In this document: piece after piece, positions 16,191 through 24,447 of the stretch
Numbering within the stretch: position 1 is the first letter of the stretch
How the letters are laid out: each line of letters starts with the position of its first letter
Source: Spirosoma agri
GTDB lineage: Bacteria > Bacteroidota > Bacteroidia > Cytophagales > Spirosomataceae
Reading direction: 5' to 3'
Assembly: GCF_010747415.1 (NCBI RefSeq)
Contig: NZ_JAAGNZ010000001.1
Span: 1,984,001 to 2,048,000, forward strand
DNA: 64,000 nt
Notes under the pieces: model-generated
What the model saw: the letters and a program-made list of their open reading frames with translations, nothing else
Databases searched by the model: none
Told to the model about the DNA's origin: nothing
Program-made: the position numbers and the translations under genes

Positions 16191-16964
16191 ATGGTAGGTA
16201 CAGTCCAGATGATTCAATGGGCGATTTGGGGCCATAGTGGTCTGGCTGGTCTGGCGGTGTGCGGGATTTCGCTGATCGGTGGGCTGGCGTACCTAATGCC
16301 TTCGTCCGTTTTGCGTCGGCTATTGCCCCTGGGAATCAGCCTCTCAACCGGAGTTTTGGTAGGCGATGCGTTTCTGCACCTTATTCCCGAATCGTTGGAG
16401 CGAATTGGAAGCACGCAACTGGTGATGCTGGGAATAGTAAGCGGTATCGTCCTCTTTTTTAATCTTGAGAAACTGATTCGCTGGCGTAACCACCGGCACA
16501 GGTCGGGAAGCTCAGCGGTAAAGCCTTTGGCGACGATGAACCTAGTAGGCGACGCGTTACACAATTTCATCGACGGGACGCTGATTGCGGGTAGTTTTCT
16601 GGTCAGTCCGACCGCCGGGTGGGCAACAACGGCCGGTTTGCTGCTGCACGAACTACCGCAGGAAGTCGGCGACGTTGGCACACTGCTATACGGCGGCTTT
16701 ACCCTTCGTCGCGCTTTGTTCTATAATTTAGTGTCAGCGTTAACCTGCCTGCTCGGAATTGGTGCGGTGCTGGTTACGGGATTATGGCTCGATGAGTATC
16801 TGATTTACAGCCTGCCAATTGCCGCCGGGGGATTTATTTACATTGCCGCCAGTGACCTGATCCCCGAACTGCACCGGTTACAGCAATCAGCTCAGTCGTG
16901 GTGGCAGAGCGCGTTCATGCTACTCGGTATTGGGCTGATGCTGTGGCTAGCCATGATGGAATGA
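16191..16964 (+). CDS. ZIP-family divalent metal transporter
   Basis: A 257-residue inner-membrane importer with about eight hydrophobic segments. The binuclear metal site of the family is visible: HNFIDG in TM4 and HELPQEVGD in TM5. A loop with RNHRHRSGSS lies between TM3 and TM4, where ZIPs often have a His-rich segment. It would bring Zn(II) or Fe(II) into the cytosol. It follows the COG0523 GTPase on the same strand across 221 bp that hold no full copy of the palindromic operator, only a GTTGCG half-site near 16060. Confidence 0.93.
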   Translation: MVGTVQMIQWAIWGHSGLAGLAVCGISLIGGLAYLMPSSVLRRLLPLGISLSTGVLVGDAFLHLIPESLERIGSTQLVMLGIVSGIVLFFNLEKLIRWRNHRHRSGSSAVKPLATMNLVGDALHNFIDGTLIAGSFLVSPTAGWATTAGLLLHELPQEVGDVGTLLYGGFTLRRALFYNLVSALTCLLGIGAVLVTGLWLDEYLIYSLPIAAGGFIYIAASDLIPELHRLQQSAQSWWQSAFMLLGIGLMLWLAMME

Positions 16965-16967
16965 CCC

Positions 16968-17426
16968 TTACTGAACGTTCTTCGCGCGGTCGAGCGCCTG
17001 CCGGGTTTGGACGCTGATTTGCTTGATATTGGTTAGGAACTCCCGTTGCAAATCACGCATCTGGATGGCTGGCAGGTCTTTCGTGTCGTTGTTGTTCGCA
17101 TGGTGGTGATGATGTTCACCAGTACCGTGCTCGTGGTGTTCGTGTTTCATACCGGGGACTTCCACCAGGTTTTCTTCCCATTCTTCGAAGGCCGTTTTCA
17201 GACTATCGAGTGATTGCGTCGTTCTCTTTGCAGCTGGTGACGTTTTTTTGACAAGCAGCGTGCGGACCGAATCGATCTGATCGATCAGTGGTTCGAGCTG
17301 CTCTTGAACAGCAGTAGCTTCGGTATGGTACCGTGCGGCTTCATCGAGCAGCGGTTTGTCGGCGTCCGACTTTCCTGAACAGGCAATCAGGCTGGGAACC
17401 AGACCTAAAAGAAGAATAGTGCGCAT
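16968..17426 (-). CDS. His-rich lipoprotein, putative metal-binding
   Basis: About 152 residues. Starting at ATG 17426 gives a lipoprotein signal with lipobox SLIAC (Cys16). The mature protein is helical and ends with a histidine cluster (KHEHHEHGTGEHHHHH, about residues 93-108) of the kind that binds zinc or copper. It probably sits in the outer or inner membrane and buffers or presents metal. It is divergent from the Cys-rich small protein and TonB receptor, with operator site C between them, which supports co-regulation with metal uptake. Family is otherwise unrecognised. Confidence 0.8.
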   Translation of the reverse strand: MRTILLLGLVPSLIACSGKSDADKPLLDEAARYHTEATAVQEQLEPLIDQIDSVRTLLVKKTSPAAKRTTQSLDSLKTAFEEWEENLVEVPGMKHEHHEHGTGEHHHHHANNNDTKDLPAIQMRDLQREFLTNIKQISVQTRQALDRAKNVQ

Positions 17427-17460
17427 GGAGTACGTGTTTTTCGGTAAATATAGGAATATT

Positions 17461-17475
17461 TGCAACATTGTTGCG
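17461..17475. promoter_or_regulatory. Site C of the shared TGCAAC-N3-GTTGCR operator (divergent promoter)
   Basis: TGCAACATTGTTGCG matches sites A and B except for the last base. It lies 34 bp upstream of the His-rich lipoprotein start (minus) and 95 bp upstream of the Cys-rich small protein start (plus), so one site could serve both directions. The plus-strand gene has its own -7-like TACCTTTG at 17556-17563. Confidence 0.7.
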
Positions 17476-17570
17476 TTTGTGCTTTTGTTTGTATGAAGTT
17501 TGTGTTGCCGCAGAAAACTTTCACCACCGGGCAACGCACCGAAGCAATTCTACGGTACCTTTGTGCTGCC

Positions 17571-17948
17571 ATGAAAAATGCGCTTCTCTACGTGTTGCTC
17601 CTTGCAACGCTGCTCCCAACGGTGAGCCAGTGGGGAACCATCGCGTATTATCATGCCAACAAGGCTTATATTGCGCGCGTGCTGTGCGAAAACCGCGATA
17701 AACCGGACCTGCATTGCAATGGACAATGCTATCTGGCTAAACGGCTAAAGGCGCAGCAGGACAAGCAGGATAAGGAAACCACGGAGCGGGTTCAGAACAT
17801 GCCCGTTTTGCACTTGTTTTATGCCGCCAGCGAGCGATTCCTGTTCGCTCCTGACTGGTGCGAACAATTGCTCACTGCCTTACCTGTTTATCGGTTCCCC
17901 GCCTACAATACACCCACAGCTGGTTTGTTTCGCCCTCCCCAGGTTTAA
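17571..17948 (+). CDS. Small exported protein with conserved Cys/His motif
   Basis: About 125 residues from ATG 17571, just 7 bp after a TACCTTTG promoter element. A hydrophobic N-terminal segment (about 4-22) serves as signal or anchor. It is followed by VLCENRDKPDLHCNGQCYLAKRLK with three Cys and one His in a compact arrangement, a likely metal-binding or disulfide motif. The rest is amphipathic with no known domain. It directly precedes the TonB receptor gene, so a periplasmic metal-handling role is likely by context. I do not recognise a named family. Confidence 0.72.
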   Translation: MKNALLYVLLLATLLPTVSQWGTIAYYHANKAYIARVLCENRDKPDLHCNGQCYLAKRLKAQQDKQDKETTERVQNMPVLHLFYAASERFLFAPDWCEQLLTALPVYRFPAYNTPTAGLFRPPQV

Positions 17949-18009
17949 GTCAACAGAATACCGATGATGTAGGCTAGCCGAGCACCCACGATGAATGGGG
18001 CCGACAGTC

Positions 18010-20403
18010 ATGTCCTTTCATTTTCCTGACTTAAACAATTATTCATTGAAGACCTATAAATTGCTCATAGCCTTCGGCTTATGGGTTGGTGTTGCCTGTT
18101 GGGTAACTGCCCAATCAACTAAACAAGGGCTCGTTTTTGATGCCCTGACCAAAGAACCGTTACCGGGGGTGACCCTGATGTGGCCAGATGGGAAATCGGG
18201 TGTTGTAACGGATGCCAGCGGACGGTTTCTGCTACCGGCCAACTTTACCAAACTAGTTGTTTCAGCCGTTGGCTATCGTCGGCAGGAGGTAGCCGTAACG
18301 GCTGGCCAGTCCGTACGTATCGCGCTCGAACCCGCCGTTGAAGACCTGCAAACAGTGGTGGTAACGGGAAATCGGGAAGCAGCACTGCGTACCGAAACGC
18401 CGATGGCCATCTCAAAACTTTCGCCTAAGCTGATCGACGAGACAAAGCCAACGAGTATTTATGAAGTGATCAACAAAACGCCGGGTGTGCTGATGGTGAA
18501 CCTCAATAATGAGCAGCACATGATGGCGATTCGCCAGCCAATGACGACCAACGCCTATTTCCTCTACCTAGAAGATGGCGTACCGATTCGGCCAATGGGG
18601 GTATTCAATCATAATGCCCTGCTCGAAATGAATCAGTTTACGGTCAGCTCGATCGAAGTGGTCAAAGGACCGGTATCCTCGCTGTATGGACCGGAAGCGG
18701 TTGGCGGAGCGGTAAACTTCATTACCCAGCGGCCAACGGCGGTCCCGACGGTTCGCGTGGGCATTCAGGCCGACCAGTGGGGATACCAGCGACTTCAGGT
18801 TGGGGCAGGGGCCCGGCAGGGTAAGTTCGGAATCTACCTGGGAGGTTTCGTATCCAGACAGCGCAACTCGTGGCTGGCCAGCTCCGACTATGATAAAGCG
18901 TCGTATTTCGCGCGTCTCGAATACGCGTTTACGCCAAGTACGCGCCTGACCGGTACGTTCTCCTACAACGACTACGATTCCCAAACCAGCGGTAGTGTTG
19001 ACAGTACCGCTTTCTTTGCGCGTCAGTACGCCAGCACGACTGATTTTACGTATCGAAAAACGCGTTCTGTACGCAGTCGCCTGACGCTCGAACATACCTG
19101 GAAAGCCGGTTCGTCCGGTGTATCGGCGCAATCGTTTCTGACCGCTTTCGTGCGGAATAACAGCATCGGCCAAAACCCGACGTATTCGATTCGATGGGTG
19201 AGTGGTGCATCGACGGCAACGGGCCAGATCAACAGCAATGATTTTCGGAGTTATGGCTTCATTGCGCAACACACGCAGCCACTCAATTTCCTGAATAGCA
19301 AGCTCATCGTCGGGGCCACGCTCGATCTGTCGCCCAATACGTATTACGCCTATCAGACTGATTTGGCCGCTGAGTTACGGCCCGACAAAAAATCGGTGCT
19401 CAAGTATACTCAATTGCGCGAGCGGCCCGACATTCAGTTAGCCAACTACCAGGCCGATATTCATAACACGGCTGCGTATCTGCAATATGATCTGGAACCC
19501 CTGCGCAAACTACACTTGTCGGCCGGACTTCGCTACGACCGGATGGCGTTCGATTATACCAACGCGCTGGATAACAGTTCGGGCGGTAAAGCCTACAGTC
19601 AGGCAACCCCCAAACTTGGTGCAACCTACGATCTGGGTAACGGAAAAGGACTGTACGCCAGCTACTCGCAGGGTTTTTCTCCCCCGGCGCTTACCTCGGT
19701 GTTCCTGAAACGGACCACGCCGACGGCTTCCGGTGATTTGTTTTACTACAATCTCCAGCCCGCCCAATTCAACAATGTTGAGATTGGTGGCTGGGCTTCC
19801 TTACTGAACAATAAGGTCTACGTTGATGGTGCGCTCTACCAGATGAACGGGACTAACGAACTGCTCAACATACGCCAGCCCGATAACTCGTTCGATTACC
19901 AGTCGGCGGGCCGTACCCGTCACCGGGGCGTTGAACTTGGGGTAACGTATCGTCCGTCGAAGCAAGTGTTTTTTCGCTTTGGGGGAACTCATGCCGTTCA
20001 CCAGTTTGTCGAGTTCACGCTTAGCCAGCGACAAACGGATGCGGTGCAGAATGTGAATGGAAAAGACATGCCATCGGCTCCCCGGACGCTGTGGAATACG
20101 GAAGTCAGTTACTATCCGACCTGGCTCAAAAACTTCCGAACGTCGGTGGAATGGCAGCACGTATCGGGCTGGTATCAGAACCAGATCAATACGGTCAGCT
20201 ACGGTGGTTATGACTTTGCCAACGTGCGCGTAGGTTACCAGTGGAAGGGTATTGAACTCTTTTCGAACGTGCTGAACGTAACCAATGCGTTGTTTGCCAC
20301 AAACGCGACACGGGGTAATAACGCCACCGATCGCACGACGTATACCCCGGCCGCACCGCGCACGTTTGTGGTTGGTATTCAATATAGTTTTTCCGGAAAA
20401 TAA
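18010..20403 (+). CDS. TonB-dependent receptor, probable metal/metallophore uptake
   Basis: About 797 residues from ATG 18010 (an in-frame ATG at 17995 is possible). Signal peptide to about residue 34, then a CarboxypepD_reg-like domain (KQGLVFDALTKEPLPGVTL, about 38-115), the plug (SIYEVINKTPGVLMVNLNNEQ; SSIEVVKGPVSSLYGPEAVGGAVNFIT) and a 22-strand barrel ending in YSFSGK, a typical C-terminal aromatic strand. It imports a ligand across the outer membrane with TonB energy. The neighbours and operator C point to a metal complex as the ligand; no SusD partner follows, which argues against glycan uptake. Confidence 0.92.
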   Translation: MSFHFPDLNNYSLKTYKLLIAFGLWVGVACWVTAQSTKQGLVFDALTKEPLPGVTLMWPDGKSGVVTDASGRFLLPANFTKLVVSAVGYRRQEVAVTAGQSVRIALEPAVEDLQTVVVTGNREAALRTETPMAISKLSPKLIDETKPTSIYEVINKTPGVLMVNLNNEQHMMAIRQPMTTNAYFLYLEDGVPIRPMGVFNHNALLEMNQFTVSSIEVVKGPVSSLYGPEAVGGAVNFITQRPTAVPTVRVGIQADQWGYQRLQVGAGARQGKFGIYLGGFVSRQRNSWLASSDYDKASYFARLEYAFTPSTRLTGTFSYNDYDSQTSGSVDSTAFFARQYASTTDFTYRKTRSVRSRLTLEHTWKAGSSGVSAQSFLTAFVRNNSIGQNPTYSIRWVSGASTATGQINSNDFRSYGFIAQHTQPLNFLNSKLIVGATLDLSPNTYYAYQTDLAAELRPDKKSVLKYTQLRERPDIQLANYQADIHNTAAYLQYDLEPLRKLHLSAGLRYDRMAFDYTNALDNSSGGKAYSQATPKLGATYDLGNGKGLYASYSQGFSPPALTSVFLKRTTPTASGDLFYYNLQPAQFNNVEIGGWASLLNNKVYVDGALYQMNGTNELLNIRQPDNSFDYQSAGRTRHRGVELGVTYRPSKQVFFRFGGTHAVHQFVEFTLSQRQTDAVQNVNGKDMPSAPRTLWNTEVSYYPTWLKNFRTSVEWQHVSGWYQNQINTVSYGGYDFANVRVGYQWKGIELFSNVLNVTNALFATNATRGNNATDRTTYTPAAPRTFVVGIQYSFSGK

Positions 20404-20410
20404 TAATATC

Positions 20411-20504
20411 TGTAGAGACCGGTCCGCCGGTGCGGCAATCCCTTGCGTCTCCTGTGCGTCAGCAAAACCGTCCGGTCAGGAGACGCAAGGGATTGCGTCT
20501 CTAC
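20411..20504. repeat. REP-like inverted repeat element
   Basis: 20-nt arms at 20435-20454 and 20477-20496 are perfect reverse complements, and an outer 9-nt pair (20411-20419 with 20496-20504) extends the stem after a 15-nt unpaired bulge on the left. The TGTAGAGACGCAA motif looks like a dispersed intergenic repeat rather than a one-off structure. It lies between the TonB receptor stop and the beta-propeller gene start and may stabilise or attenuate the mRNA there. Confidence 0.75.
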
Positions 20505-20519
20505 AAAAAATGAAAATGT

Positions 20520-21731
20520 ATGATATACACATTATTTCTTCCGATTCTGAGCTGGTTACTAGCCGTTATCACTCCTGCCGAGACGACTATGTCTGATCCT
20601 CAATTTGTTGGAGCAACGCCCCGTCTGACAACCGATGCGGCTGGGAATCCGCTGCTGAGCTGGGTTGAAAAAGAAGGCGAAAAGAGTGCTGCCTTTTACG
20701 TCGCTACGTCCACGGATGGCCATTCGTTTGGGCCGAAGATTAAGGTGAAAGCGCCAGCTACGCTCTCAACCCATGCCGAGGGTATGCCCAAAATCGCCGT
20801 CAAGGCAGACGGCACGTTGCTAGCCGTTTTCGAAGTGCCACGGCCAACGCCCGAGTCGCGCTTTGCCGGTGATTTGCTGTATACGATGTCGACCGATCAG
20901 GGGAAGACCTGGCTGGAACCAAGACCCGTTCATCAGGAGGCCGCGCCCGGAAAGAGTCATTCCTTTGCTGATGTAACGCGGTTGCCCAACGGCGAGATCG
21001 GTATCGTCTGGCTCGACGAAAAATTGCCGAACCGCGATGGGCGACCCGTGGTCTTTGCGCAGACAACCAAAGGGAAAGGGTTCGGAACGGCGGTGCTGGT
21101 CGACGACAATGCCTGCCAGTGTTGCCGGACGAATGTATTTGTTGATAGTCGGAAAGCGATCCACCTGACTTACCGGGATATGATTCCATCGGCGAACGTG
21201 GGCGAAATTCCGGCCCGCGACATCAGCACTGCCGTATCGGTCGATGGAGGCAAAACGTTCGGGAAACCGCAGGTAGTCGTGGCCGATCACTGGCAGGTCA
21301 ATGCCTGTCCGCACGCGGGACCCGTGGTGGCCGAATCGGGCAATGATATACTGATGACGTGGTTTTCGGGCAAAGAAAATGCCGCTGGGCTGCGTCTGGC
21401 CCGATTGGGTACTGATAAACTGGTATCGGACGTATTGACCAGCCGGGCTAAACATCCGCAGGTGGCAACGGTCGATGGCCGGATCGTCTGGCTTTGGGAT
21501 GAAGCGATTTCGAAAGATGGCTCCGGCGAAATGGGGTCGTTCGTGCAGCGAATTGGTATGCGAACCGTAACCGGCAATAATGTTAGTGCAACGTCGTATA
21601 TCACCCCTGAAACCGCCAGTGCGACGTATCCGGTTGCTATCGCTACAAAACAGGGGCTGCTGGTTGCTTATGAGCAGACGACCGCCGGACAAAATACGGT
21701 GATCGTAACCCGGCTAATGGAGACGCTGTAA
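20520..21731 (+). CDS. Exported BNR/sialidase-like beta-propeller with CxCC motif
   Basis: A 403-residue protein with a signal peptide (about 1-20) and repeated BNR/Asp-box-like segments (STDGHSFGP, STDQGKTWLEP, SVDGGKTFGKP) that mark a six-bladed sialidase-type propeller. It lacks the Arg triad and Tyr/Glu pair expected of a true sialidase as far as I can judge. Two unusual elements stand out: NACQCCRTN (C199, C201, C202) and NACPHAGP (C263, H265), which could form a Cys/His metal site on one face. Placement between the TonB receptor and the MbnP/MbnH pair supports a periplasmic metal-related role. Not a proven sialidase. Confidence 0.75.
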   Translation: MIYTLFLPILSWLLAVITPAETTMSDPQFVGATPRLTTDAAGNPLLSWVEKEGEKSAAFYVATSTDGHSFGPKIKVKAPATLSTHAEGMPKIAVKADGTLLAVFEVPRPTPESRFAGDLLYTMSTDQGKTWLEPRPVHQEAAPGKSHSFADVTRLPNGEIGIVWLDEKLPNRDGRPVVFAQTTKGKGFGTAVLVDDNACQCCRTNVFVDSRKAIHLTYRDMIPSANVGEIPARDISTAVSVDGGKTFGKPQVVVADHWQVNACPHAGPVVAESGNDILMTWFSGKENAAGLRLARLGTDKLVSDVLTSRAKHPQVATVDGRIVWLWDEAISKDGSGEMGSFVQRIGMRTVTGNNVSATSYITPETASATYPVAIATKQGLLVAYEQTTAGQNTVIVTRLMETL

Positions 21732-21740
21732 GGATCGTTT

Positions 21741-22028
21741 ATGAGTAACGAACTGGTGACTGTTGAAAATAGAATGGTCGCCCGTTCGTTACTTCTATAC
21801 CGAAATCACTCCTGTTCCGCTGATATGTTTCGTCGACTGCCCCCCATCATTCAGTTTATTTTTGTCAGTATGATTGGCATTTTTCTGGGCACGGTCGCGG
21901 GACTGATCGACGAGTTGCTGCAAAAGCCGTTCAGTGCAGCCAATGCCCTGGTCTGGCTGTTTCTGATGATCGTTAGCGCGGCTATCGTGGCGGTCATTGC
22001 CGTGTACGGTCGCAACGGGTTTCGGTAA
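21741..22028 (+). CDS. Small inner-membrane protein
   Basis: Up to 95 residues; the part from the in-frame ATG at 21825 (67 residues) holds the convincing protein, with two membrane segments (IIQFIFVSMIGIFLGTVAG and ALVWLFLMIVSAAIVAVIAV). The longer start at 21741 sits 9 bp after the propeller stop with an AAGGA-like sequence. No known family. It lies within the metal locus on the coding strand and may be a membrane partner of the neighbouring system or an unrelated insert. Confidence 0.6.
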   Translation: MSNELVTVENRMVARSLLLYRNHSCSADMFRRLPPIIQFIFVSMIGIFLGTVAGLIDELLQKPFSAANALVWLFLMIVSAAIVAVIAVYGRNGFR

Positions 22029-22066
22029 ATTAACGTATTGCTAGTAACGTAATCCCCAAACGGGTC

Positions 22067-22882
22067 ATGAAAAACTCTATTAAATTATTGGTGGCGTCAG
22101 TGCTGTTCATCGGCCTTGCCATTACGGCCTGCGATACGACTAATCCCTACGTTCCTCCTGATCCCTTTGGTTCCATATCATTGACGCTCGATAACGTTGC
22201 TGGTGACCAGGACCTTAAACTCAATACTAATACCTATCAGAATGCGGTAGGGGAGTCGTTTATTCCGACGAAGTTCAACTATTTTGTCAGCAATATCCAG
22301 CTTAAAAAGCAGGATGGCAGCACGTATACTTTACCACAGGCAAACAGTTACTTTCTGGTGCAGGAAGAAAAGCCCGAATCCCAGTCGCTGACATTGGCGA
22401 GCATACCATCGGGAAATTATACCGCAATCACATTTGTAGTGGGTGTCGATAGCGTACGTAGTCTGGCCGATATCAGTCTGCGAACGGGCGTTCTCGACCC
22501 CGCGCTCAACGACGGGATGTACTGGGAGTGGAATTCGGGCTATATCTTTATGAAACTGGAAGGGACGTCGGCCCTTGCACCGGCCACCCAGAACAATACA
22601 TTCTTTTACCACATCGGTGGCTTTGGTGGTGGCTATAACGGCAAGAAGACCATCAATAACCTGCGTAAGATCACGATTCCATTCAACGGTGATGTGGTAA
22701 ACGTAGACCCGTCTGTCAAGCCGCAGGTTCGATTGAAAGCCGATCTGTTGAAGGTGTTCAATGGATCAACCAGACTGAGTATCGCACAAAATTCGTCGGT
22801 CATGTTCGATGCTTACTCAACGAACATTGCCAATAATTACGCGAACATGTTTAGTTACGACGGTATGAAGACGAATCAATGA
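22067..22882 (+). CDS. MbnP-like copper-binding lipoprotein
   Basis: A 271-residue lipoprotein (lipobox AITAC, Cys22). The MbnP fold is indicated by SISLTLDNVAGDQDLKLNTNTYQNAVGESFIPTKFNYFVSNIQL split over strands, VGVDSVRS, and MYWEWNSGYIFMKLEG, which carries tryptophans. In methanotrophs, MbnP/CorA binds copper through a Trp oxidised to kynurenine by its partner MbnH. Here the next gene encodes that partner type and overlaps it by ATGA, so the two are translationally coupled. Whether this homologue binds copper or another metal cannot be read from sequence. Confidence 0.85.
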   Translation: MKNSIKLLVASVLFIGLAITACDTTNPYVPPDPFGSISLTLDNVAGDQDLKLNTNTYQNAVGESFIPTKFNYFVSNIQLKKQDGSTYTLPQANSYFLVQEEKPESQSLTLASIPSGNYTAITFVVGVDSVRSLADISLRTGVLDPALNDGMYWEWNSGYIFMKLEGTSALAPATQNNTFFYHIGGFGGGYNGKKTINNLRKITIPFNGDVVNVDPSVKPQVRLKADLLKVFNGSTRLSIAQNSSVMFDAYSTNIANNYANMFSYDGMKTNQ

Positions 22883-23991
22883 GCGAACAAGCCCGCCATA
22901 ACGCCCGGAAGATTGGTCTGATTGTCAGCCTTTTTTTGTTTGGACTGGCCGTCGCCTGCCAGACAAAATCGGGTGATACTGTGCCGACTCCCGATCCGAC
23001 ATCGACCAATCCGGGCGGTATTCAGTTTAACCCAGAACCTGTTACCCTCCGGCGACCGGCCAATTTTCCGGCTCCGGTTTATGATCTGAGTCAGAATCCG
23101 CTCACCGTTCAGGGGGTAGCCTTGGGGAAAGCGCTGTTCTATGATACGCAGTTGTCGCGGGATAGCAGTGTCAGTTGTGGGTTCTGCCATCAGCAGTTCG
23201 CAGGATTCGCCCATTCCGACCACCCGCTGAGCCACGGAATCGACAATAAGTTTGGTACCCGTAATGTGCCTAGCCTGCAAAATGCAGCCTGGGGGCGGGA
23301 GTTTTTCTGGGATGGCGGAATTACGGATTTGAACACGCTGTTCATTGCACCCATCACGAACCCGGTCGAGATGGATCTGAAGTTCGCGGATGCACTAGCC
23401 AGGGTTCAGCAAAGTCCCAAGTACCCAAGTATGTTCAAATCTGCATTTGGGTCGGACACGGTTACCACGGCGCGATTCCTGAAAGCCATTTCGCAATTTG
23501 TTCTGACGCTCGTTTCGGCTGATTCGCGCTATGATAAATACGTCAGAAAAGAAGCAGGTGGCGAGTTGACGAGCGACGAACTGGCCGGGTTAATGCTGTT
23601 TCAGCAAAAGTGCGCGACCTGCCACGCAACCGACTTATTCACCGATCACAGCTACCGTAACAATGGCCTTCCGACCAGTAGTATCAACGATCAGGGCCGC
23701 TATACGATTACGCTGAACGAAGCCGACCGGCTAAAATTTAAGGTGCCAAGCCTGCGCAATGTCGAGCGTACGTTTCCCTACATGCACGATGGTCGTTTTA
23801 CAACGCTGGAGCAGGTGCTTACTCATTACACAACAAATGTGAAGGATAGCCCAACGCTGGACGCTGCCCTCAAAACGAACGGAAAGCTGGGCATTGCGTT
23901 GACCGAGACCGAAAAAGCACAGGTCATCAGCTTCTTAAAAACGCTGACCGACAACACGTTCCTGACCAATCGGGCATTCAGCGCGAACTAG
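22879..23991 (+). CDS. MbnH-like di-haem cytochrome c peroxidase/MauG-family enzyme
   Basis: A 370-residue exported protein with a lipoprotein-like signal (lipobox LAVAC near residue 27) and two c-haem motifs: CGFCH (about 97-101) and CATCH (about 250-254). The layout is that of bacterial di-haem peroxidases and MauG/MbnH: PSLQNAAWGREFFWDGG, PVEMDLKFADAL, FKVPSLRNVERTFPYMHDGRF. It overlaps the MbnP-like gene by 4 bp, which strongly suggests it modifies that protein, as MbnH converts a Trp of MbnP to kynurenine. It acts in the periplasm or at the outer membrane. Confidence 0.9.
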   Translation: MSEQARHNARKIGLIVSLFLFGLAVACQTKSGDTVPTPDPTSTNPGGIQFNPEPVTLRRPANFPAPVYDLSQNPLTVQGVALGKALFYDTQLSRDSSVSCGFCHQQFAGFAHSDHPLSHGIDNKFGTRNVPSLQNAAWGREFFWDGGITDLNTLFIAPITNPVEMDLKFADALARVQQSPKYPSMFKSAFGSDTVTTARFLKAISQFVLTLVSADSRYDKYVRKEAGGELTSDELAGLMLFQQKCATCHATDLFTDHSYRNNGLPTSSINDQGRYTITLNEADRLKFKVPSLRNVERTFPYMHDGRFTTLEQVLTHYTTNVKDSPTLDAALKTNGKLGIALTETEKAQVISFLKTLTDNTFLTNRAFSAN

Positions 23992-24018
23992 AACCGCTGG
24001 GTCGCCCCACGGTTCTGA

Positions 24019-24399
24019 CTAGTGCGCGTGTTGTAAGCGATGCTGACGAATATTGGTGAGATGGGTGATAACTAAACCCGCTGAAGCGACGTAGCCGATG
24101 TATTCAAAAATAGGGTTAACGTCTTCCAGCACAATAGCTATGGCAAACAGGCCCAGAAAACTCCACAACGCTTTTTTGACAATCGGAAGGGCATAATGGC
24201 GGGTTGCGAAATAGACCGCAACGATATTGACACCAATAAAGACATAATCAAGACTCAGATAGCCGAAACGCAGGTGGTCGTCCTGAAGCAGAGCGGTGGA
24301 CATCAGCAATATTGGTGTGATCAGGCAGTGGATAATGCACAATACAGACCCGGTGATGCCAATGTAGTCGGCTTTGCGAGAGAGAATTTCTGTTTTCAT
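24019..24399 (-). CDS. MerC-domain membrane protein
   Basis: About 126 residues from ATG 24399. It has four hydrophobic segments and the MerC-type motif near the N terminus (GSVLCIIHCLITPI), where the Cys/His pair could bind a soft or borderline metal. It ends with a His-containing tail (RQHRLQHAH). Mercury genes are absent, so general metal handling is more likely than mercury resistance. It is convergent with the MbnP/MbnH genes and has operator site D upstream, with a TACGATTG -7-like element (24430-24423) on the minus strand. Confidence 0.85.
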   Translation of the reverse strand: MKTEILSRKADYIGITGSVLCIIHCLITPILLMSTALLQDDHLRFGYLSLDYVFIGVNIVAVYFATRHYALPIVKKALWSFLGLFAIAIVLEDVNPIFEYIGYVASAGLVITHLTNIRQHRLQHAH

Positions 24400-24447
24400 G
24401 GGCAACAGGACAATGCTTCGGTCAATCGTATTTCCTCCTAACCGACT

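Noticed and set aside
18568..19272. Minus-strand frame of 234 codons
   Set aside because: Antisense to the TonB receptor plug and barrel; arises from codon bias.
20820..21692. Minus-strand frame of 290 codons
   Set aside because: Antisense to the propeller gene, which has repeated Asp boxes and a signal peptide; the antisense product looks random.
20520..21731. Annotation of the propeller as an active sialidase
   Set aside because: Asp boxes show only the fold; the catalytic Arg triad was not found, and the Cys motifs and context point elsewhere.
24019..24399. Mercury resistance operon
   Set aside because: No merA, merT, merP or merR is present; the MerC-like protein belongs with the metal-controlled genes through operator D.
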